NCBI RefSeq assembly: GCF_021018895.1
Contig: NC_079382.1
Span: 13,838,501 to 13,902,500, forward strand
Origin: Seriola aureovittata
Lineage: Eukaryota; Chordata; Actinopteri; Carangiformes; Carangidae
Direction of reading: 5' to 3'
DNA length: 64,000 bases
Within the stretch, counting starts at the first letter, position 1. Every line of letters begins with the position of its first letter. Made by a program: the position numbers and the translations under genes. A model generated the notes under the pieces. The model saw only the letters and a program-made list of their open reading frames with translations, ran no database searches and was not told the origin of the DNA. This document shows positions 27,001 through 42,100 of this stretch, in pieces.

Positions 27001-30000
27001 TGCCCCAGAAAGGACACACTTATGCTCTACAGCATTATAGTCCTTTCACCTGTTAGACATTATCAAATATGATCTGTCAATATCTTAATCAGATTGATTG
27101 TCAAACAAGGAATTTGATTATTGACAAAAGTGACAAAAAATATATAAACACGACAAAAAACGTCCATAGGAGTCACAAGGAAAGTATCAGCTGACATCAA
27201 ATCAACTGCAGGACATACTGTAGGCTCGTTTATAGTGATAAAAGTTTTAATCCAGTATGAGATCAATACTTACCCTCACTTCTGACAGTTTCTTTTTGAT
27301 AGAGTTGGAGTCTCCTGATGTATCAGACCAATGCTGCAGCTCCTCTCCTACAGTCATCAGCCAGTCGGTGAGCTCCCTTACAGCCTCCAGGTATTCTTGG
27401 TGTTCCAACACTACGGCCTGCGCAAGACGTACTCTCTCCTACAGACACCACACAACCAAACTTCATGTTCATTCTTTGGTAACTGATAAGATCATCAAAA
27501 ACGTTTCAGCAAGCTAAAAGACGTTCGAGGTTTCTTTACTATCTGTACCGAAGGATAAGTAAGTAACAATCCTCTGTACCTCCACCAAAGCTGTAAGGTC
27601 ATCAAACTGCGCCTGCAGCTGCGTCCGAGCACCATGGTTAAAGCTGGCATCACCAGTCTTCTTGAAAAGCTCTCTGGCTTTTTCTTCCAGGCTAGATAGT
27701 GCCACCTGGTGGTCTTCCAGGTCAGCCAGCAGGGCTCTAAGTCTCTCTAGCTGAGAGGCCTTTTCTCTAGGCCCGGGCTGCGGGGTAAGCGGGGCGCACA
27801 CCTCCCGCTCTACAGCCTCCATCCAGCAGCGCAGCTGGGCAGCACTGTCCAAGTATCCTCCCCACTGTGTGACGGTCCACTCCAGTCGACTGAAAGGGAG
27901 ACAATGGATCTCTGTGTTAGACTGTGCCTGGCACACATGGGAATTTTACAGACTGAATAAAAAGAAAAACAGAAAATAAAATGCATCTACTGTTATATTT
28001 CATACAAGTCACTTTAAACTCAGATAATCTTGGTACAAGACAAAACTCTCCTCTGTATATAAAGCACAAAGTCTATTTCAGACCCAGGCATGGCCAAGAA
28101 ACATAAATAGCCTGTAATACTGGCTTATTGCCTTTATCCCCTTTTATCGGGGGGTTCAAACACACACAGACACAGATACACACCCATAATTTTCCTTGCC
28201 ATCTGTTACCCCTGCATGTACAAATAACGCCAATATCTGCACACTCACACACACATGCACCTCCATTTCACCTGCTACCCCTCGCCTCCTGTTATCCTTT
28301 TCTCCTTATAATACAAACACACCCCATGTGTGACCCACTGTTTGCCATCCACTATTTAGCCCCTAATGAGATCAATTTTTTCTTGGAGTGCCCATAATTG
28401 CTCAATCATACACACACACACACACACACACAGAGAAACTGGTGCATGTGCACGCTGTCATGCACACACATACACAGAGGAGCACTCGCTAAATCAGATA
28501 CATCAGTCAGAGTTACAAAACGAGACAAATATTTCTCATTATGTATTTAACCTAATGGTAATTAATGGCATTCATACATCAATCTATCAAGATGAAAATA
28601 ACCGTCATGTTCCCAAGAGAGGATTTTTTGGCGCACAGGTAATTGGCCTCTAAAATGTCCATGGGAAAATGATTTAAAGGCACATTAAAAAAGCAAAAAT
28701 GGCTAAATGAAAATATGCTTACAGTTCACAACAGTATATGCAATTCTTCAGTGCAATGATGACAGACAGGATCACTTCTTTAGAATTACAGCCATTAAAT
28801 GGCATTTTAGCTGATCATTCAAGGTGAGCAGTCTACCTGTGGCAGCTCATGGCAGTCACAAGCAGCGTGGCCCATGCGTCCTCCACTTCCTGAAGCTGAG
28901 AGCGGACCACGTCCTGTCCAGCGGCTCCATAGCTGCGCAGGGCCAACTCACCCTTACCCATCGCCATATTCAGCTTGACCTCCCCCTCCCCCTTCAAAAG
29001 CAGGATGTCCTGTGCAAACAGAGCAGGGTCACAGTGAACTGTACGTTGGACAACAGAATTTTTGTTGAAATGTTCTCAAGTAAACAGCCCCCTCTATAGA
29101 CTGAAATAGAAGTCCAAAAAATCTATTAGAATAAAATGGTGAAATGATAAAGAACAATATAATACAGTACGTGCATGCCTAAAACTTGTAACAACAATCA
29201 CTTTATGCACATCATTTGTATAATAATTCATGGAAATTTAAAAGATATATGGTCGACTATCCAAACCCCTCCTCCTCACCTGTACAGTCTCCAGCCTCTG
29301 CTCTAACTGCTCTTTGGTCCCCATTGTGCTGTCTACTGTACCCAGTCTCTCCTGGATCTCCTCCAGCCAGGCCCAAACTCCCTGGAGGGTCTCTCCAAAG
29401 GCCTGACTCTCCTGGCAGCCTCGCAGCCTCTCCCTGGCTGCCTTCAGTAGGGCTTGGTGCTCCATCTGGAGCTGGCCTGTCACTCTGACCTCTCCTCCTG
29501 ACCCCCGACCTGCTTCAGACAGACACTGGGCCTCCTGGCAGATACGCTCGATAGAGTCCCTTACAAGAAAGAATAATATGTTATTGTTACGAATATTTAA
29601 CAGCTGATGTTATGTCATCTATAACCTATGGCCTCACACCCACATATAAATACCTTCTCGCTAGCAGTTCCTTATGGAGGTTTTCCATCCGCTCCAGCTC
29701 TTCTGTGGTGTCAGGGGCACCTTGCTGGCTCTCTGCCCCAAGAACAGGCTCGCTCTTGAGGCTGAGCTCCATCTGCTTCAGCCAGTCTCTTATACCCTCC
29801 ACACACTCATCAAAGCTGTTAGGGAAGAGGAAGAGCGTAGAGGAGAGGAGGAGAGGCAAATTCCCATTTTATTGAAATTTCTTTACATAAATATACATGA
29901 CATGACAAGAGTGAAGACTCACTTTTTCAGGAGGCCAATACTCTCTTCCAAGTCTCGCTGGCTCTGAGAACAGCTGTCCAGGTAGTTCCTCCACTCTCTC

Positions 30001-33000
30001 TGACAGGAGGAGAGATGCTCTTGGACCTGTGCTACTCCAGCTTTGGGCAGGTGGATTTGAAGCGTCGCGGCCTCCTCACAAATCTTAGAGAGACGCTCCT
30101 CACCCTCTGATGTCTGCTTGACTGACACCTGTGGGTGTAGGAGGAAGAACATGTTCCCGCTAAATTTGACAGTCACAACCCTCAGATTTAGATTTAGAGC
30201 AATCTTCATGTAGGTAAAATATGCTTAAATAAGAGGCTTCATAAAATCATTACTCTTATGTCCTTCTCTGGAAGTATCTAAAGTCTTTGTTTGACTCTCA
30301 GCACAATTCCTATAAGTGAAGATGTTTGTTAAATACAAGATTTAGTTTGGTCCTATGAAGCATTAATGATGATTATGTATAGTATCTGATGATGCTTTTA
30401 TTCCAAAGGACAATACAGGACAGTAATACAGTAAAATATATACACTTCATTCTTAAATATTTACCATGATAATTATTTGCATTAATCTGTTAACTTTGTT
30501 AATATAAAATGATTGTGGTGTCACAATGTCTGGTGTTGTTATTTACTGATCATGACAGACCTGAATGTGCCCATGATTAGTTCCCTAGCAACTGCACCAT
30601 CAGTAAGAGTAAGTTAGAGTATGATATAACAGTACCTTCAACCTTTGTAACTTGGCTCCAAGAATGAAAACATCTCCAGATTGGTTTGAACATTCTTTCA
30701 GCTCCAACTTTAGATCTGCAAGCCAGGAGTGCAACTCTTGGACGAGCTCTGCATCGATGGAGAGAGAGAACCAGTGAAACAAAAAAAAAGAGAAATAGGG
30801 TGACAAGTTGAGAAAAAAAAAGCTGATGTGTGGTAAGATGAAGGCCGAGAAGATTTAAAAGTGAAGGAAACAGACGTAGGGGAGCGAGAGGAGGAGATGT
30901 GTTGAGGCAGATGGGAAGTGTGGGCGTGTCCACGCTGTGCAGCTCCAGGTTGCCTTGGCAACAAGCCCAAAATGACTCCCTCGAGAGCAGATGTGACGAG
31001 AGCGCCATTACTCTCCGAGGCACAGGTGTGTGTCTGAACAATGGGAGCGCAAAGGTGTACCAGACCGTGTGTGTCAATGGAGTGTGGGTTGTGGTGGGCG
31101 GATTGAGTGCGCTCTGGGGAAAAATGTAGGATAATCAACACTAAATCTGTTGCACCACTAAAAAGAACAAATGACATTGCACCATGTAGTTGTGTTGTGT
31201 TTCGCTGGGTGATTATGAGATTTTAAGTGTTATTAAAATCCCAATTGCTCCTCATCAGGGAGTAAGTTATGGTGGCTACATGAGTGCTGTAACTGTTACA
31301 CAGATTACTCAGTTTATTTGATGGACATAAAGAAAAATAAAGCCAATGTGTATCTGGAAAGCTCAACACAATCTCTACCAGCCTTGATGTCATTTTTTTG
31401 TAGATTATTTACTTTATTTACTTACTCAGGTTATGAAATAAACTTTCAAAAGATACAGGTTCTTAATTTCAGGTGTAATTTAACTCAAGATCTTTGTGAA
31501 AAATACCAGCTAGGTTGGGAAAAAAAGTCAGTGAAATGCTTTGGGATACAAATACCCAAAGATTTACCAGGAAGAAATCAATTATAGGATTCTTACCAAG
31601 GAAATTGTGGCTGATATTCAAAGATGGAATTTAATATGCTACTTGAGTTTTAGTTTATGCACAGAATCAATTAAGACGAATAATTAACATTAGCGAGTTT
31701 ACGAAGCCTGTAAGGGACAGGGGGGAAGTTTGATAATCACACAAGAGAAATGGGAGGAGATATTTAAACAACACTGTAAAACAGGTCTGCATCCTGAAGA
31801 GAGGATGCTAGCTGTTATTGGGTTTTTTTTTACCCTTACTTAAAAGAAGCCTTATTCAAATCATCTGTGGGAGATCTTGTGGGAACAAATAAGCAAATCA
31901 TTTTCATGGATTTTAGAGTTGTCCTTCGGTGGCTCCATCTTGGACTAAACTTCATAGCATCCTGGAGCCTGTCTCCCAAACCAAAATCATTTACATTTTT
32001 GAATTGATGTACTGGATTAAACTGAGCTGGAATGAAGGAAGATGGATAAATATTTTTGGCGAATATTATTGGTGGCGTCTAAGAAATGTCTGAAAAAAGA
32101 AATACCTGGTGCTGATGAGTGTATTGATCTCATGTACAATATTTATGTACTGGAGATAATTACTTTTAACTTGAGAACCCACAAAGATAGAGTTGTTGAG
32201 AAGTGGACTAAATGGTGCCACCTGTGTTGTAACCTTCAGACCAGACTTTGTGTAAATATGCTCCCATTTTTTCTTCTCTTTTTTCCAATGCTTAAAAGAT
32301 CTTTGTGTCCTCTTGGTGTTAATTTTGTTTATGCTGTTTTTGGTTATTATTTAATTAAAATCTATTAAAAAAAAAAATGTTTTAAAAGAATTGTAAAAAG
32401 AATAGAAATAAAAAGCCCTCTTTAAAAGAATTTCATTAGACATCTAACAGACTATCACATTGAACAAAATTCAAACCAAACTGACCCATCATATGTCTTA
32501 CCGTTGAAGTGAAGCTGTAGCCCATCCTGCAGGCTGCCCCTGGTCTTGGCACAGCGCTGAGCAACAGCCTCTGTTCGCTTGGCAATGGAGGTGAGGTCAG
32601 AGGAGAGGCTTGACAGCTCCTGGGAGGGATGTGACCTGCACAGGGCCGTCAGGGCATCTCTAGCCGAGTCCATGTCTGCCCGCTGTTGCTGTACAACGCT
32701 CTGCAGGTCCTGTAAATGGAGAACGGTGTCTATGTTACTATGTTACTATGACTTTATCATTAAGGCTAGGATGTGGTGGAAAGGGCAGAGACGCTCGGTG
32801 GGTTTCCAATCTGTTTTTTATGTATTGATGAAAGCAAAAAGCTGAAAAAGGTCAACTAATCATAATATACTGTACATGAAGCATGTGACTTAAACTTCCA
32901 CTGAAGAGACAAAAAACTGTGTCGGACAAAAACAGATCTGTGTGGCACAATGAGGAGATTGTAACTTTACATGAAGCAAACAAATGCCATGTTTCCGTCA

Positions 33001-36000
33001 TGTTTTCTACCTATCTATCTTATTGCCTCCTCTTTTTCACATAACAGCAGTGGAAGGAAATGTGCACTAATTCGCATTTCCTCTGTCAGTTTTCTTGAAA
33101 TGCGGTTAAAATGTGTGCTGTATTTTGATGTAAACCCACTTACTGACAGTAAGTACTGCAACAATCCTGCAGAAGTGTCCTAGAGCCACATAGAGTCCCA
33201 GCTCAAAGGATGTTATTATGTAGCTGAGCTTGGCCTCTGACCGGCTAATTCTATTGATGGATTATTTCTATTTAATGGTGTTTTTAAATGTGTTCTAGAG
33301 TATTGCTTTGCCTCTGTGTTTAAAAGGTTCTATACAAATGCAGTTATGGTCAAAAGGGCAGCAATTAAAAAAAATTAAGGCATCACAGATTAAAATTTGT
33401 ATTGCTATGTTAATGTGTCCTTATATAGGGCATGGTTAGTAGTAATATTAAGCAGCAGGGATAGCAATAGAAATAGGAATAAATATAGGAACACTGTGTA
33501 AATACCTTTGATGTAAGTATTACATTTCTATATATACTACGTATAGTTCTTGAATTACTGTATTCTTGTAACACAATGCAGTGACGATAAATAATCAATG
33601 ATAGTACCATACCTTGATAGTATCAATATCTTCAGGGGAAGTAGCTTCAGTGAGGTCAGACAAGGAACCCTCAACTGCCTCCAGCCGCTCGGCCATCTGG
33701 GACATGAGGTCCTCAAGTCGCTGCTTTTGGAAACTGAAGTAGGTCAGAGTGTGTTTGGCCTGGTTGTACACCTCCTGCGCATGGGCCATTTTCTTCCTCA
33801 GATCTGACTCCAGGACCTGGTTCAATAAGGACGTTTAGCAACATTATGCAACCAAAGCAGATGTAGACAAGATAGAAGCAGTAAAGAGGAAAGTATGTTT
33901 ATCATAGTATGTCACATGATGTGGAACTGTACTTCCTCTTATGTATGATGATACATTGTGAAGATTGTATTTAAAATCTACATATACTTATGCAATACCA
34001 TTTGAGAGGTAATGCTATATCTACATTGTCATTCCTGTGACTACAACACACTAGTTGCACAAAACCACCAATGGCAAACATTATAGACGACAGGGTTCGC
34101 TTTAGTGATGACATTTTTGCCTCATGCAACAAAAAACAAAATCCCAGTTCCCGCTAGGTAAAAATGATTGTAATGACATTTATAATACAATCAAATATAA
34201 CGAACATGTCAGTTTCACCACCGGCCTCCAGTTTCAGTGCTTAACCTACACAGAGCCTAAAACATCAACAACATCATTGCATTACATCCGATCCTCAGTG
34301 AAACATTAACCCTGGCCTAAAGGACAGGATAAAAAAAAAGATTCTTTTGCTCTAACAGCTTTTCAGCAAATTCCTCCTGTGTTTCTGTTCTGCACCAAAC
34401 TCACCTGCATTTGTAACGGGGTTTCCTGCAGTTTGGCTCGCTCCTTCAGCTCCGCCACTCTCTCCTGCAGGGCATCCAGCTTCTGCTCCCTCTTCTCAAC
34501 CTCCGCCTGTAGAACAAAGTGCCGGTTACATCACAACTGCTATGAACTCACTCTGAATATTACACCACCATCAAGATTAGGTCACTCTTTCATGCAGACT
34601 GTCCAGCAAGCTCTGACCTGAAAGGTGGCGAGCTGGGCCTCTGTCTTCTCCTTGTCACCGAGATTGGTGACGCTGTCTGTGAGGTCAGCGGTGGCGGCCC
34701 ACTGGTTGATGTCCTGCTCCGTGGTCTTGAGGTCGTCCCACAGGGCCACACAGTAGCCAAGTCTCTCTGTGTTGGTTTGTATCCTCCCTGAGACCTGAAG
34801 GAACAGAGAGCAGCAGTCTGTTTGAGTACAGGACAGCATACATCTCAAGTCAACAAGAGACGTGGGATCTCCGTCTTTGTGTTTAGTTTTCTCTCCGTCT
34901 TCCTGTAACAAGGGATGGTAAGCTGCACTGGGAGATGGAAGAAAAACGAGACTTAATTGGTTTGACAGATGTGGGGTTGAGAAGTGAGAAAGAGAGAGAG
35001 AGAGAGAGACAGAAAGGCAGATAACGTGTCTAGACTTGTTTATATTTCTGTCTCATTTGTGACAGCTGAGCAGCCAGTTAAATCCCATAAGAGGAGAAAA
35101 TGGAAGAAAAAGGAAAACAGACAGAAATAAATATCATTAAAACAGTTTGGCAGAGCTGTACTGTAGATGTCATAATTGAGTTGTTTTTCTTCATAGTGAC
35201 AGTAAACAACACCACAAATCTCTTCATACTCCTCATAGTTGTTGTTATCATACTTCAGCTCCAGACCTGGGTAAAATAATATTGACAGTTTTTAGAAAAT
35301 TCACGGAGCACCACGTGTCAGGATGAGGACAATTCATTAACGCCACAAATCTCAAGACAGCATAAATTTCATAATGTCTGACTGAGTTGCTCTAGGTTGT
35401 GAATGTATCAAGCATTTGTCTAAATAAAAAAAAAAAAAACAGCTGAGTGACTTCTGCTGTCAGGATCACTTTACCAAAACAGCTGCATGGCACAGCATGT
35501 GTTTTCAGGCACCACTCACCTCCAGCCACTGGTCTCTTAACGTCTGCATGTCTCTCTGGATGGAGCGCGTGTCGGAGTTGGGAACCTTCTCGAGCTCTCT
35601 CTGCAGGTCTTCCACTGTACTGATGAGCTGGTCCATGTCTTCCTGTTTTTCCCTCAGCTCAGTTTGGACAGTCTCATGCTGAAGGGAAGGAGAAGAGCGC
35701 AGAGGGAATGACAACAGACCACCACTAGAGGGAGAGATAGTTTACAAACTAGAAGGCTTTTATTTCTGAGAGTTTGATGTGATATCAGATAGAGTGATAT
35801 GCAGGTAAGATTATACACCTTTAACTGTGACACATGTAAATAAATAACTGCATAATTACAAAGTGCAATCATTTTAAGAAAGGAAAAGAAATGCCGTCCA
35901 GTGAAAGCTATCAATCAGTCTGCTGATTTGAAATAAAGGATTAAGTGTTCCTTAAGGGGTTGAGTGTTTTTCTGCATCTTTAGCTTGATGAACCATAAAA

Positions 36001-39000
36001 AATTCCAGAAGAATACATTTCACACAACTTAAAACAGGCCTGGCTCATGAAAAGAAGTTATACAATATACAAGTTAAATACAGTAATTTGGACAGTGCTT
36101 AATTTAACTACAGTGAGATTCTGTCCTGTCTATCCTGGTATGTAGTTCAGCGGGCTATGACATATTATTACATGTTTGAAATGATGAATGACAGCTACAA
36201 ATGCTGCTGAACATCTGGAAAGAAAACTCTAAATTCTATAATTTTCTTCGTAAAATGAAAAAGGTCCTGACCCGTGTGAAAGTCCTTTTGGCCTCCTGAG
36301 CGTTATGATTGTGGTCAGGCAGATTGTGAGCAACACCCTGGGCATTTTCCACAACAGTGCTCAGGACAGACTTCAGGTGGTGAAACTGACGGAGAAGATC
36401 TACCACAACTCCACTCTGTTCCTGACTGCATGAGAAAAAGAGAGGGGAAAAAAGTCAGAGCTATTATTTGTGAAGTGGCTGCAGATATCAGTTGATTAAA
36501 ATCCAACAGATTCTGCAACTGCTGTTAATCTGATGTGTTTCCATGTTTAAATGATTAAAAATTGTTTAATCAAATCTACTTCAGCCCAAAATTAACTCCC
36601 TGCCTCTCTAAACGCTGCTCAGCAGGACCAAAGACAAATACAGCAAAGGATTTTAAATTAGATGAATTAATCTACATCGCTCTCTGTCGTCTCCCCCTCC
36701 TTACCCGCTGGTGATCAGAGTCCTGACGTTCTCCCAGGCAGTCTTCACCAGGGTTACCTCCCTGAGAGCCTCCCCAGCCAGCTCACTGTCTCTCTGGGCC
36801 AGCTGGCTTCCCTTCTCCTCTAACCACTGTTGAGAGTGCTGCAGGGACTGGAGCTCATCCTCCAGCTGGACGAAGAAACGCAGCCTGGGAGAAGCAGATG
36901 CAGAAGAAAACAATGGGGATCACTAGCCTAATTCCAACATAATGTATCTCATTTTTCAGGAGATCAGATTTAAATGGATTTGTCCGTCCATAGTTTGGCT
37001 TCATTCATTTACAGTATGTTTCTTGAGGAGTTTGGCATACAGTAGGTTTCACAGGATGCATCCCAAAGAGAAAAGAATGTATTCAACAATCAAATTTTGA
37101 GAACAACAAAGCTGGCATGGGTAGAGGAGAGGTGTAAAACTGCAGGTACACAAAAACAATAGCTTTATGATTTCATTCAAATATTTTCAGATACTTATTT
37201 CTCTTATGAATACACTTGTTAAAGAACAACAATAAAACATGTTCAGCTCATAAAAAAGTCCCATTTTAGTGTTTTCATTGGACTGATAGTGATATTGGTT
37301 GTATCTTGATTATTAAGTTCATACCTGTTTTGAAAGGCCTGTACAGAGCTCTCTCTGACCCCCTCTTGCCTCGCTTCATCCTCCAGTTTCTTCAAATTCT
37401 TCATCACCTCCTCCCTCCTCTCCCTGAAGGAGCTCCACAGGGCGCTTAAAGCATCTGCCTCACTCTGCCTCCATCCCACGCCCCTCTGTACTTCCTCCAG
37501 AGCCATCGTGAGGGCCACTGCCTGTCCTCTGCAAGACGTCCTCCCCTGAGGATGGTTTGTGTCTCTGGAGCCCCGAAACTCTGCCCCACTCAAGTGCAGG
37601 TGTGCCTTGCTCAGCTGCCCGTCTAATCCGACTGCCTCAGCCTCAAGCCGGGCCACGTCTTTAGCCACTTCCCCTATTCCATAATGCAGCTCTTCAGCTT
37701 TGGAGCGATCCCAGCTCCCCCTTCCCTCCACGGCCTCATGAAGGCGGTGCATGGCCTTAGCTGCCGTTCCATGTTTTTCAAGGAAAGTCTTTAATTCAGT
37801 CAGGCACTCTTTACGGAGGAGCAAGAGACGTTGGGATTCTCTCAGGGGCTGTAGGCAGTCCTCCTTCCAGCCCTGGAGTTGCTGCTGGGCTTCCAGGGTA
37901 GAACAGCGAAGCAGGGAGGACTCCCTTTGATGGAGTGTCTCTCTCAGCGATGCATACGCCTGTAGTTGCATCTCATGCTCCTGCAATAAGACGGTTTAAT
38001 TAGACAAATTAGTATGAGCTCTAACAGCAATCAATATAAACTTGCTTACTGTAACTGCTCTAATATACATAGTCTATAAAGACCATCATTAACAGCAAAT
38101 TATTGATTTCTCACCTTCAGCTTAGTAATTGCAGCCTCAAGATCAGCAATATCAACCTGGGAAGAGCTTCTCAAGACAGACAGGAAGTTCTCACTCCTTT
38201 GGGTCAGAGTAAGCAGCGCCTGATCAAACAACTCCAGCTGTGACAACTGTGACTCCAGTAACTCAAACCTAAGGGAGAGGTGGAAGTTTAGAATATCAGA
38301 GAGATTAGTATTTTGCAGTGTAGAATTAAACAAGATGAACAACTTGGGGGGAAAAAAAGCTGATGAGAGTCCATTCATGCAGAGGTATACAGATGTAAAC
38401 TATCCTTATAATAATGTATAAAAGCACAATTGCCTGTGAGATATGCTGCTCTTCACAGACGTCGATCTCTCCTGCAGCTGTGTGAGGTCATCACTGAGCT
38501 CTTGGATACGAGCTTCAGGTGCTGTGGGATACAGGCACAATCCAAGATTCGCAAGTCCCTGGAGAAGAACCTCATAGGACTGTGTCTCCCCCTGCATTTC
38601 CTGGACGGGTGAATAAATATTTTAAAAATTATGCAACGCAAAACTGCCGGACACAGTGTATAACAGATGATGTAAAAGCAGAACTCAAAAAAGGGCTGAA
38701 AAAGATACACACATTCAAAAGAAAGAGCACTGTCTACATGACAAGAAAAGGTGACCTGCAAACAAATCAGATAACAAACTCCTGAAAACTGAAAGACAAA
38801 TAAGGGAAAGTGAAATGATTTACTTGTATATTTTGTAGTTCATTCCTAAGCTTTACTTTGTCCGCAGAGAGCAGTTCAGTGTCTGGACAGCAGACAGACT
38901 CACACCCGTCCAGCCAGCTTTTCATGGATGAAGTCTCCTTTTCGAATCTGTAGACACAAAAGGTGAAGTATTCAAATCAAAGACAATTGATGCAACATAA

Positions 39001-39091
39001 TCCTCAAAAGGAATTGCACAAATGTTGATTTAACAATAAATAAATGGATACCAGTAAACGGCCGATGATCTTAAAGTAACACACGATCTTC

Positions 39092-39127
<36 letters not shown>

Positions 39128-42100
39128 GATACTGTCTGAGAGTTTTTTTTTTTTTTTTTTTTTATCTGACCATGGCTCAGTATCAGTGACAGGGTCATAA
39201 TGGGGCATCCGTATCTTGCCAGAGCACCAAGCTCTAAGTAATCCCTCATACATACACCTGCAGGGGAGGAGATGAGGTCGACTACAGGGAATCACAGAAC
39301 CACACATACACACACCCAGCGGAAGTTCGGTGGCAGAAATACAAATCAGCTAATTTAAAAAAAGAGTCACTGGCTGGGTACATAGTAAAGGCTTTAGCAT
39401 GTTAAACAGTTACCACAGTGAATGGATTGTTTTTTTCCCTCCTGAATAGTACAAAGAATAAGAACCAATTGCTCCAGTGAAGTCTATTGAAGCGAACAAA
39501 GAAAATGATAATAAAAGCATATTATTAGAACAGGAATTCAAAGGCTGACAGGGGGATAAACTGATTCAAAGACAAGATCTTGCTCCTCTACCTCACACTG
39601 AGTCAGGGAATGATTCGGGCAATAAAAGAGGAAATTGGCATAGAGGGGAGGATTCAGCAGAAAGAGCACATGCACAATCAAAAGAGAAATATCAGTGTTT
39701 ATACAATCAAAAAGAATAAACGTGTGTGTGTGTGTGTATGTGTCTAGACACACAGTCAGCAAAAAAAGAGAGTATAACAGTAATAAACTCCTCCAGCAGT
39801 CAGTATATGCTCAAAAATGTTTCTTATAAAACCTGTTCATATTACTATTTCCATATTCCCTGTGTTTGTTTGAAGTGAAAAACACCTGAAATACTCAAAC
39901 CAAACCACCTCTAGGTGTTGAAGAGATTCACACACACCAGAACAACACTATCAGCCAGGCAAGGAATCACAGCAGCTTGCAATGCATCCTGGATAAAATC
40001 TGAAGTCAGCTCATGATGAGTAAACAGAGGCATTTTCACACACTAACAGAGAAACAGTGACTGCTGTGACTTTTCCTTGTTATTCTGTTCTGTCAACAGA
40101 TGTGATCTCTGAAAAGCTAAAAAAGGATGGTTCAAGCCCGGGTATTCAATATGGCAAAACATTGAGCTCGTTGGTAAGTAAGGTTGGAATATTAAGCTTC
40201 ACAGGGTGTATGAGGCAAAGACAGGCTGATGTTCAGGCACATATTACTGTTTATTGTACCTTTGCCACAGTGCTAGAAGGCTCTCCAATGTAGCTTGCTT
40301 TTCTGCAGCCATTCCCAGAAACTCTCCCTGTTGCTTCTGGAGGTTAGCCACCTCGTCCTCCAGCTGGCTGCCCTCTCCAAGCCTCTTCATGGCCGAACAC
40401 AAAGCCATCAGCCTGGGCTTCAGCTGCTCAACAGCCTGGCAGGACTCCTGGAGGACACAGAAATGTATTTGTCATCATCTCAGCAGAGGATGTTAAACCA
40501 CAATGGCTACAAAGTAAACTCTTGAGCTTAAGGTATGCTGAAATGATAACCACCACTGTGCTAAATTACAGAATGCACAATGTCATAATGTTGATTACAG
40601 CAAAAACTAAACTAAACTAAACTGAAAGAATACAAACATTGTTCAGACTTCACACATTACCATATAAAGTACTGATGCTAGTAGATTAGATGATAGTAAG
40701 TTAGGCATTGTCTGTAGTTTGTCTCACCATGTGATTCTGGAGGATTTTGTAGGTCTCAGATGATGATGAACAGTGCGTGATTGGACAGTCAAGCTTCTCT
40801 TTAATATCACTCATTGTTTTCTTGACCTGACAATGACAAAAACTTCAGTTATTCAAAAATGAAAAAAACGCTTTCTACACCAAAGATTGATGAGGCCTCA
40901 AACACTTACTTAAAAGCAATTACCTTATGTTCCTTATGTAACTTTTATGTTTGCTTACTTAAGTGTTGCTAAATACCTGTTCAAGGTTATCATTGTATCT
41001 CTGCCTGTAGGAGGCGCTCTGGTTGAGCTGTCCTCCCAGCTGCTCTACTCTCCCCTTCAGCTCTTCCCAGTAGCGCCTCATCTGGGTAAGTCCTGCCCGG
41101 ATACGTCCAGCCTCTCCAGGGGTCACAAACCTTGATAGGGCCTCACAGTCCGCCTCCATGTGTACCAGGGCTGCCCTTCTCTCCTCTAAACCCTTCCCCA
41201 CCTCCTGTAGAGATGTAACAACAACAACAAAAAATGTTTTTTCGCAAGGAAAAGAAGAATACAATAAACAAAAGAGAACAAGAGATAGTAGGAGAAAACA
41301 AACATATTTTTCTAGCGTCTTTATTTCCCAGTGGAAGTGATACTTTTAACCTTCAATTAATTATTTATCCGTCAAAGAGAGAGTACTGTCTGTGAGGTTC
41401 ATTGGGGTCTATAAAAATTTCAGCAAAAAAGTTGTGTAGAAAAGAAAACTGACTGCGATGTATCTGGGGGCAAATGTTTTGAAGCTTACAACAAATCAAA
41501 TGGCTGCCTCGGGATGTTGCAAAGTCCCGTTATCCCAAATTTTTTCCCCAGATTTTCTCTAGACCTCTATGACATTGACAAGGCTGAGGTCTGGCTGGGC
41601 AAGATTATATTTTCTTCAATATGATCAATTTATTTTCTATATCCTCGTCTTTGCCGCAGCACTGACCCAATTTTCCCCTGGGGTTAGATTAAAATTTCAT
41701 CTTATTTCATCTTAATCTTAATAACCCTGAGGGCCACACTGATACTGTACACTACAGACACAAGTCCAGGGAGCAATTTTGACTCATTTCACTCGGAGCT
41801 ACAAAAAAAAAATTGTGGACGATCAAAATGTATTTGTGAATATCAGAGGATTATTGAAGGAGTGTAAAAATTGTCACTGCAGCATGCAGTTAATGTTCTG
41901 TCAGAGACTTGTCTTACCTCCGAAGGGGGCTGACATGAAATTGGAAAAAACGTCATGTGATAAAAAAACATGTTACAGAAGAAAATGCTATAATAAAAGG
42001 TGAGACATGACATACCTCCACTCTGCTGATGTTTTTGTCTAAAGGATCTGGGGAGGAGGTGTTGCTGATGGCCTCAAGCTCTTTCTCTTTCTCATTGATC

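Noticed and set aside
41460..41960. Possible retroposon between w30 and w31
   Set aside because: A CCCCTGGGG motif and repeated ATCTTAT hint at a retroposon tail, but I could not define ends or a family.
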